From NCBI GenBank assembly GCA_003427395.1, contig BFEA01001039.1:135905-160848 (forward strand): a DNA stretch of 24,944 bases, read 5' to 3'. The stretch is from Chara braunii (Eukaryota; Streptophyta; Charophyceae; Charales; Characeae). The notes beneath the pieces were generated by a model. It ran no database searches. It was not told the DNA's origin and worked only from the letters and a program-made list of their open reading frames with translations. The translations under genes were made by a program, and so were the position numbers. How positions within the stretch are numbered: the stretch's first letter is position 1; the number at the start of each line of letters is the position of its first letter. Shown here piece by piece: positions 24,296 through 24,944 of the stretch.

Positions 24296-24546
24296 AGATT
24301 GTTTGGTTAATCGGCTGTGTGTGCATTGCAAATCTATTGACGTGTGCAAAGGTACCAGGGCACACTGAAGGAGATATATGGGGAGGCACCGGAAAAAACA
24401 TCAACATATCTTACGGAGTCGACGAAAAAGATTATGCAAATGCTGCAGGATAACCTGGATGCGAAGGCTAAGCCGTTCAAGGATGCGGCGCTGAGGCATA
24501 TCTTTCTTATGAACAATGTGCACTACATTGTTCGGTCTGTGCGAAA
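4991..24546 (+). CDS. EXO70: EXO70 exocyst subunit, partial gene (join of seven internal exons)
   Basis: EXO70 is a subunit of the octameric exocyst, which tethers secretory vesicles to the plasma membrane before fusion; its C-terminal part binds membrane phosphoinositides in known members. The CDS is join(4991..5086, 7749..7954, 16147..16407, 17549..17687, 19643..19855, 21844..22049, 24352..24546): 1316 nt, 438 codons plus two bases, open throughout. All introns are GT-AG and every split codon resolves to a residue that fits the family alignment. Recognisable landmarks, recalled from land-plant EXO70A proteins, are IDQL near the N-terminus, [28 protein letters not shown]-like TPEKLF, NYVKFLF and [16 protein letters not shown]. 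The start exon and the C-terminal exons are absent, so roughly the first 50-70 and last 150-200 residues expected for a 630-700-residue family member are missing. The genomic span exceeds 19.5 kb, which is unusually large for this gene. Confidence 0.93.
5438..5665 (+). repeat. Dispersed repeat family A, copy 1
   Basis: Order of motifs: cctcagggtatca, gcttaaccacaaccggggttaagc (itself palindromic), agtatcatcggctagggga, ctgtagaggg, gtgaaactccg, ctgtcacagcccctcgtttg, cctcttctccctctct, ggttctgtttgacggtata. The same order recurs inverted at 9325-9565 and partly at 10037-10188. No coding capacity is seen, so it is probably a non-autonomous mobile element; its class is unknown. Confidence 0.8.
5676..5835. 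repeat. Family A fragments, including an inverted 3' portion (foldback)
   Basis: A + strand piece (5685-5745) is followed by an inverted piece (about 5757-5835) reading gagagggaggg, ggacaacaaacgaggggctg and cggagttt. The inverted piece is the reverse complement of 5564-5635, so 5564-5835 can fold back on itself. Confidence 0.8.
5951..6003 (+). repeat. Family A fragment
   Basis: Short piece with cacagcccctcgtttgttgt, ctcttctccctctctg and ggtttaccag, ending where the palindromic repeat at 6001 begins. Confidence 0.8.
6001..6070. repeat. Perfect 16-bp inverted repeat plus a direct copy
   Basis: cagaatcccctaactg (6001-6016) and its exact reverse complement (6028-6043) are separated by an 11-base loop. 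The arm cagttaggggattctg recurs directly at 6055-6070, making a 27-bp direct repeat. Confidence 0.92.
6407..6565 (+). pseudogene. psbB: Nuclear-integrated plastid psbB (CP47) fragment
   Basis: About 53 codons read [16 protein letters not shown], then [21 protein letters not shown] and GIVRAD. These are hallmark segments of the large lumenal loop of photosystem II CP47, normally encoded by the plastid psbB gene (about 508 residues). Homology stops abruptly on both sides within a chance open frame (6227-6928), and no promoter, start or transit peptide fits a working gene, so it is a nuclear plastid DNA insertion (NUPT). The codons are A/T-ending, as in plastid genes and unlike the EXO70 exons. 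CP47 proteins I know have Arg-Arg before Met-Pro; here the first Arg is Cys (CGT to TGT), a C-to-T change as expected for an unselected methylated nuclear copy. Confidence 0.85.
7092..7450. repeat. Purine-rich satellite, unit about 115 bp
   Basis: Units begin ttgaaatgc at 7092 (short, 54 bp), 7146, 7261 and 7375. Each full unit contains rcaaaaaaaggaagacaaag, agaaaacaaaagaaaagagc, gtcctttggaaca and gaagacaaaggaaagaaaac. The strand asymmetry yields Lys/Arg-rich open frames on one strand and Phe/Leu/Ser-rich frames on the other; these are not genes. Confidence 0.93.
7749..7954 (+). CDS. EXO70: EXO70 exon B
   Basis: This exon encodes 68 residues plus two bases of a split codon, starting [16 protein letters not shown] and ending in [12 protein letters not shown] followed by VVDFF, then LEEEF and LL, matches the second N-terminal helical block of plant EXO70 (YLEAIDQLxxVVxFF...KLEEEFxxLL). 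The acceptor is ctgtag before GTG and the donor is CACAG followed by gtacct. The two leftover bases AG are completed by C from exon C to give Ser, the residue found in the family (LxSYSK-like). The GTG at the start is an ordinary Val codon inside the protein, not an initiation codon. Reading past the donor adds a spurious Leu/Pro-rich tail. Confidence 0.93.
8737..8755. repeat. Poly-A tract
   Basis: Nineteen consecutive A. No retroposon structure was recognised upstream of it. Confidence 0.9.
9325..9565 (-). repeat. Dispersed repeat family A, copy 2 (inverted)
   Basis: The reverse complement repeats the motif order of 5438-5665 almost end to end: cctcagtcagggtatcaatt, gcttaaccacaaacggggtt, agtatcatcggttagggga, ctgtagagggttc, gtgaaactccg, ctgtcacagcccctcg, tctccctctctgcctacag, gttctgtttgacgatgtat. 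Confidence 0.85.
10037..10188 (+). repeat. Dispersed repeat family A, copy 3 (diverged)
   Basis: Motifs in the same order: taaggtggagtag, gcagtatcatctgttagga, ctgcagactgtt, ctcatgagttggtgaaac, gtctgtcacagctccctgct, tcctttactccct. It is more diverged than the other two and lacks the last segment. Confidence 0.72.
10403..10594 (+). repeat. Dispersed repeat family B, longest copy
   Basis: It runs from gtaaaccacaagtacatccg through agcctctttttgctgaggtg, a 22-base T run, gattttggtccggtagcact and gttcatccgaacttttcgga. A partial relative also occurs near 11110-11150 (actacctccaatccctttttt). No coding capacity; class unknown. Confidence 0.7.
11308..11660. repeat. Three spaced copies of a hairpin-bearing motif
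   Basis: Copies of cattctttcaagtaccagtg-like sequence followed by tgtgagtatgccctcagcga occur near 11308, 11445 and 11603, about 140-160 bp apart. In the first two, GCCCTC and GAGGGC pair across a three-base loop (the second extends to ATGCCCTC/GAGGGCAT); in the third the palindrome is decayed. Confidence 0.8.
12659..12834. repeat. GA dinucleotide microsatellite
   Basis: A long GA run, degenerate at its 5' side with GAGTGCGAGAG-type interruptions. It produces Arg/Glu and Ser/Leu open frames on the two strands, which are not genes. Confidence 0.95.
13173..13247. other. Assembly gap (75 N)
   Basis: A run of 75 N. The first 13 bases after the gap, ataccatcagtcg, also occur at 12417-12429, so the gap may sit in duplicated sequence. 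Confidence 0.99.
14158..14200. repeat. Poly-C tract
   Basis: Forty-three consecutive C. The true length is doubtful because such runs are prone to sequencing and assembly error. Confidence 0.95.
14230..14760. repeat. GC/AT-mosaic element with inverted arms
   Basis: The left part contains ttatgcagaaaaataagctg and cctcagggtcacatcgaaat; the right part has the reverse-oriented tgtgaccctgatgcaaagtt and ttattctgcacaacatag. GC-rich blocks (gacccggccgggc, cccgggccggg) lie at 14310-14420 and 14570-14610. The right arm resembles the middle of the element at 21235-21509, so this looks like two copies of one family in opposite orientation. Confidence 0.7.
14882..14989. repeat. Tandem duplication, unit 54 bp
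   Basis: aagtggggtccatacagttg to gcactgagtct occurs at 14882-14935 and 14936-14989 with no difference that I can see. Confidence 0.95.
15880..15945 (+). repeat. End fragment of the 21235-21509 element family
   Basis: ctggccgggcgacccaaacc, aaccaaggtgacccaggcag and cccggttggtaa closely match the 3' end of the element at 21235-21509. Confidence 0.75.
16147..16407 (+). CDS. EXO70: EXO70 exon C
   Basis: This 261-bp exon begins with C completing the AG|C Ser codon, then reads [15 protein letters not shown] and ends CTKMY plus AG. The first half aligns with the variable acidic/Gly linker of plant EXO70 (SKxVxxxxLxxxLP). The second half ([18 protein letters not shown]) aligns with the start of the Exo70 domain, where land-plant members have LIPxxVLPxLHDLAxxM. 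The acceptor is catgtgcag and the donor is ATGTACAG followed by gtgggt. The upstream part of the open frame, before the acceptor, is intronic. The linker is less conserved than the neighbouring exons, as in known members, so this exon rests partly on splice phase and position. Confidence 0.88.
16408..17548 (+). other. EXO70: EXO70 intron between exons C and D (1141 bp)
   Basis: The intron begins gtgggt and ends cttgcag. The first half is T/C-rich, with a short ATG trinucleotide run near 16870-16887. The last 80 bp contains a copy of part of exon D (17473-17496). No other element was recognised. Confidence 0.85.
17473..17496 (+). pseudogene. Fragment copy of EXO70 exon D
   Basis: The sequence AAG AAA CTA GGA GCT GAG AAG TTA reads KKLGAEKL. 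Exon D at 17582-17605 reads RKLGAEKL from AGG AAA TTA GGA GCT GAA AAG TTA, so 21 of 24 bases match and two of the three differences are synonymous. It sits in the intron just upstream of exon D. A T-rich tract ending cgaag precedes it near 17455, but the reading frame does not continue as EXO70 on either side. Confidence 0.6.
17549..17687 (+). CDS. EXO70: EXO70 exon D
   Basis: This 139-bp exon starts with G completing AG|G (Arg), giving the junction [19 protein letters not shown]; it continues [16 protein letters not shown] and ends YMKIA. This is one of the most conserved stretches of plant EXO70 ([36 protein letters not shown]...WIxxMxIAV). The acceptor is cacttgcag and the donor is ATTGCG followed by gtaaga, phase 0 at the 3' end. 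It encodes an early helical part of the Exo70 domain. A short sequence resembling its RKLGAEKL core lies about 110 bp upstream (see 17473-17496). Confidence 0.95.
17838..18020. repeat. Imperfect 75-90 bp repeat with TTC microsatellite
   Basis: Units begin aagcgtcgtgtcactataca, aagcgtctcgttgttgtaca and tagcgtgattgtatccatct. The first two end in a TTC-rich stretch followed by aggggcagcc. The TTC run at 17945-17983 is the expanded version of that stretch. Confidence 0.8.
19038..19060. repeat. Poly-G tract
   Basis: Twenty-three consecutive G directly after a T run. Confidence 0.9.
19643..19855 (+). CDS. EXO70: EXO70 exon E
   Basis: This 213-bp exon of 71 codons is in phase 0 at both ends. It begins [16 protein letters not shown] and ends ETLRDLMPE. 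The family shows VKxLFAGERxxCDQIF, then SSVSMLLSFGDAIARSKRSPEKLFVLLDMYEIMREL; here the same blocks appear as [30 protein letters not shown]. The acceptor is tgccgcag before GTG and the donor is CCCGAG followed by gtgtgc. It is a mid-domain helical bundle segment. Identity to land-plant proteins is high across the whole exon, making it the firmest anchor for the gene assignment. Confidence 0.96.
20146..20254. mobile_element. MITE, 109 bp, nearly complete hairpin
   Basis: Left arm 20146-20184 begins taccgtcttcacccgaatag; right arm 20216-20254 is its reverse complement with one mismatch (cccggtc against ccaggtc). The 30-base loop has no coding capacity. Both ends carry TA, so the element may be CCGTCTTC...GAAGACGG flanked by a TA target duplication, as in Tc1/mariner-derived MITEs. 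That class assignment is inference. Confidence 0.88.
20757..21780. repeat. Degenerate tetranucleotide array (CAAC/CAAT type)
   Basis: Long stretches built from aacc, caat and catc words (for example accaaccaaccaaccaacc and aatcaatcaatcaa) run to about 21230 and resume about 21520-21780. The Asn/Gln/Thr-rich open frame over the first part is a product of the array. Confidence 0.85.
21235..21509. mobile_element. Non-autonomous element, 275 bp, inserted into the tetranucleotide array
   Basis: It begins GTTACCA and ends TGGTAAC, with imperfect complementarity continuing inward (gagtggctggg against cccgggcagcccgg). The middle shares gatccgaccctgag, gcaacatagttttttttt with 14670-14735, and the end matches 15880-15945. 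Tetranucleotide repeat flanks both sides, giving clean insertion limits. No transposase is seen. Confidence 0.75.
21844..22049 (+). CDS. EXO70: EXO70 exon F
   Basis: This exon encodes 68 residues plus two bases, starting [16 protein letters not shown] and ending VVNYVKFLF plus AA. Family counterpart: IExIFxGxxCxxIRxxAxxLxxRLxxxARxxFxxFExAVExD...GTVHPLTSYVINYVKFLFDY. The acceptor is gtgcacag before ATA, phase 0. The donor lies inside a longer open frame: TTCAA followed by gtacgc. Splicing there and joining exon G gives [15 protein letters not shown], aligning residue for residue with the family's NYVKFLFDYQTTLKQ. A later possible donor near 22070 is also in phase but would insert seven unaligned residues (tacgcattcgctaccagacg), so I prefer the earlier site. 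Confidence 0.92.
22356..22380. repeat. Short 11-bp direct repeat
   Basis: ttatttcaag occurs in two and a half tandem copies. Confidence 0.85.
23106..23263. repeat. Tandem duplication, unit 79 bp
   Basis: tcgtcgtgactgtataagac begins at 23106 and again at 23185; the units end cagaggaagagggt-like. Two A/G differences are visible. Confidence 0.92.
23816..23945. repeat. CTCTTGAAAG-rich repeat
   Basis: CTCTTGAAA and its complement TTTCAAGAG occur repeatedly in both orientations (23818, 23858, 23876, 23901, 23930 approximately), so the region can form several alternative hairpins. Confidence 0.7.
23950..24135. repeat. Three copies of a GGTGTGGCAAGGCCCTA repeat
   Basis: ggtgtggcgaggccctaagc near 23956, ggtgtggcaaggccctaagc near 24031 and ggtgtggcaaggccctagct near 24115, with shared following sequence (gggatgatagtagaccgcta against ggaatgacagtataccacta). 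Confidence 0.88.
24223..24297. repeat. CT dinucleotide microsatellite
   Basis: A long CT run with one interruption, ending 55 bp before the exon G acceptor; it may double as part of a distant polypyrimidine region. Confidence 0.95.
24352..24546 (+). CDS. EXO70: EXO70 exon G (last visible exon)
   Basis: This 195-bp exon begins with G completing AA|G (Lys), then reads [29 protein letters not shown], and ends [12 protein letters not shown] plus AA. Family counterpart: YQxTLKQLF...xxMRIMQALQNNLDGKSKQYKDPALTHLFLMNNIHYMVRSVRR. The acceptor is gtgcaaag. The donor is CGAAA followed by gtaagt, a consensus plant donor; reading through instead hits TAA at once, which would truncate the protein by some 150-200 residues. 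The next conserved block (family: EAKDLLGDDW) is not in the remaining 398 bp, so the following exon lies beyond the window. Confidence 0.94.
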
Positions 24547-24944
24547 GTAAGTTTTCTATGATAGGTGTTCAGGCATTGCAGGAATGGCTTTTTGGAACTC
24601 CTGATGTTTTGCTGTTGATTGTATCTACCCCTTCACATTCTGGCACACAGAGTGTCAAGACAGCTTGTTCATTATTTGTCTAATGTATTTAGGAAAGAGG
24701 GAGAAAAAAGAGGAAACATTTTAACCTGTGGATGCATTGGTTGTTGCAACCGAGATGCATCTGGCACAAGAAATGGAAAAAAGGTATGTTGAGTCTGCAT
24801 TGTCGCCAAGTCGAAGGTGGTTTGTGAAATACATAAGCATGTACTTCTTTTTGAAACGGTTTTCACCTTTTAGCAGTAGCGGATGCAGTACCCAGGGTTC
24901 GATCCCTAGACCTCACCCTACCCATGTACAGTATCTGTGTAGAC
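24547..24944 (+). other. EXO70: EXO70 intron after exon G, running off the window
   Basis: The intron opens with gtaagt. No sequence resembling the next conserved EXO70 block appears before the window ends. It holds one phase-compatible open segment, 24693-24783, bounded by a plausible acceptor and donor, whose translation does not resemble EXO70. A GTTCGATCCC motif near 24894 resembles a tRNA or SINE B box, but no full tRNA fold surrounds it. Confidence 0.75.

Larger units (their letters stand above)
22050..24351 (+). other. EXO70: EXO70 intron between exons F and G (2302 bp)
   Basis: The intron begins gtacgc and ends gtgcaaag. It contains an 11-bp triplet repeat (about 22356-22380), a 79-bp tandem duplication (23106-23263), CTTGAAAG-rich sequence (23816-23945), three GGTGTGGC repeats (about 23950-24135) and a CT microsatellite shortly before the acceptor (24223-24297). 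A small open frame at 23532-23720 has no family resemblance I can name. Confidence 0.83.

Noticed and set aside
24872-24910. GTTCGATCCC near the window end resembles a pol III B box, with an A-box-like tagcagtagc before it
   Set aside because: The two boxes are only about 20 bp apart and no cloverleaf forms; it may be a SINE relic, but that cannot be shown.

Overview
The window reads as nuclear DNA of a streptophyte (plant-lineage) eukaryote. It holds one recognisable protein-coding gene on the + strand, cut into small exons by very large, repeat-filled introns. That gene encodes EXO70, a subunit of the exocyst vesicle-tethering complex. Seven consecutive internal exons (4991-5086, 7749-7954, 16147-16407, 17549-17687, 19643-19855, 21844-22049, 24352-24546) join with GT-AG junctions and no frame break into 438 codons plus two bases, and the product follows land-plant EXO70A-type proteins from the N-terminal helical region into the Exo70 domain. 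The 5' exon(s) with the start codon and the 3' exons with the C-terminus are not in the window. The land-plant-like EXO70, introns up to 8.2 kb, dense unfamiliar repeats and a scaffold gap suggest a charophyte alga such as Chara. That assignment is inference, not proof.

Layout: 1-4990 is upstream intron or 5' flank with tandem duplications, microsatellites and dispersed repeats, and no gene I recognise. The intron at 5087-7748 carries a dispersed repeat family in both orientations (one pair forming a foldback), a palindrome, a 159-bp fragment of the plastid gene psbB and a purine-rich 115-bp satellite. The 8.2-kb intron at 7955-16146 carries further copies of two repeat families, three hairpin repeats, long GA, C and A tracts, the assembly gap and a GC-rich inverted-repeat element. 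Introns 3 to 6 contain a fragment resembling part of the fourth visible exon, a TTC-rich imperfect repeat, a 109-bp MITE, and a degenerate tetranucleotide array interrupted by a 275-bp element.

Apart from EXO70 the open reading frames look like chance or low-complexity products of repeats. I found no operon, CRISPR array, defence locus, rRNA or convincing tRNA. The most informative observations are the exon structure (including a donor that single-frame reading would miss), the exon-fragment copy at 17473-17496, the plastid-derived insertion, and the repeat families. I see no undescribed multi-gene system here.
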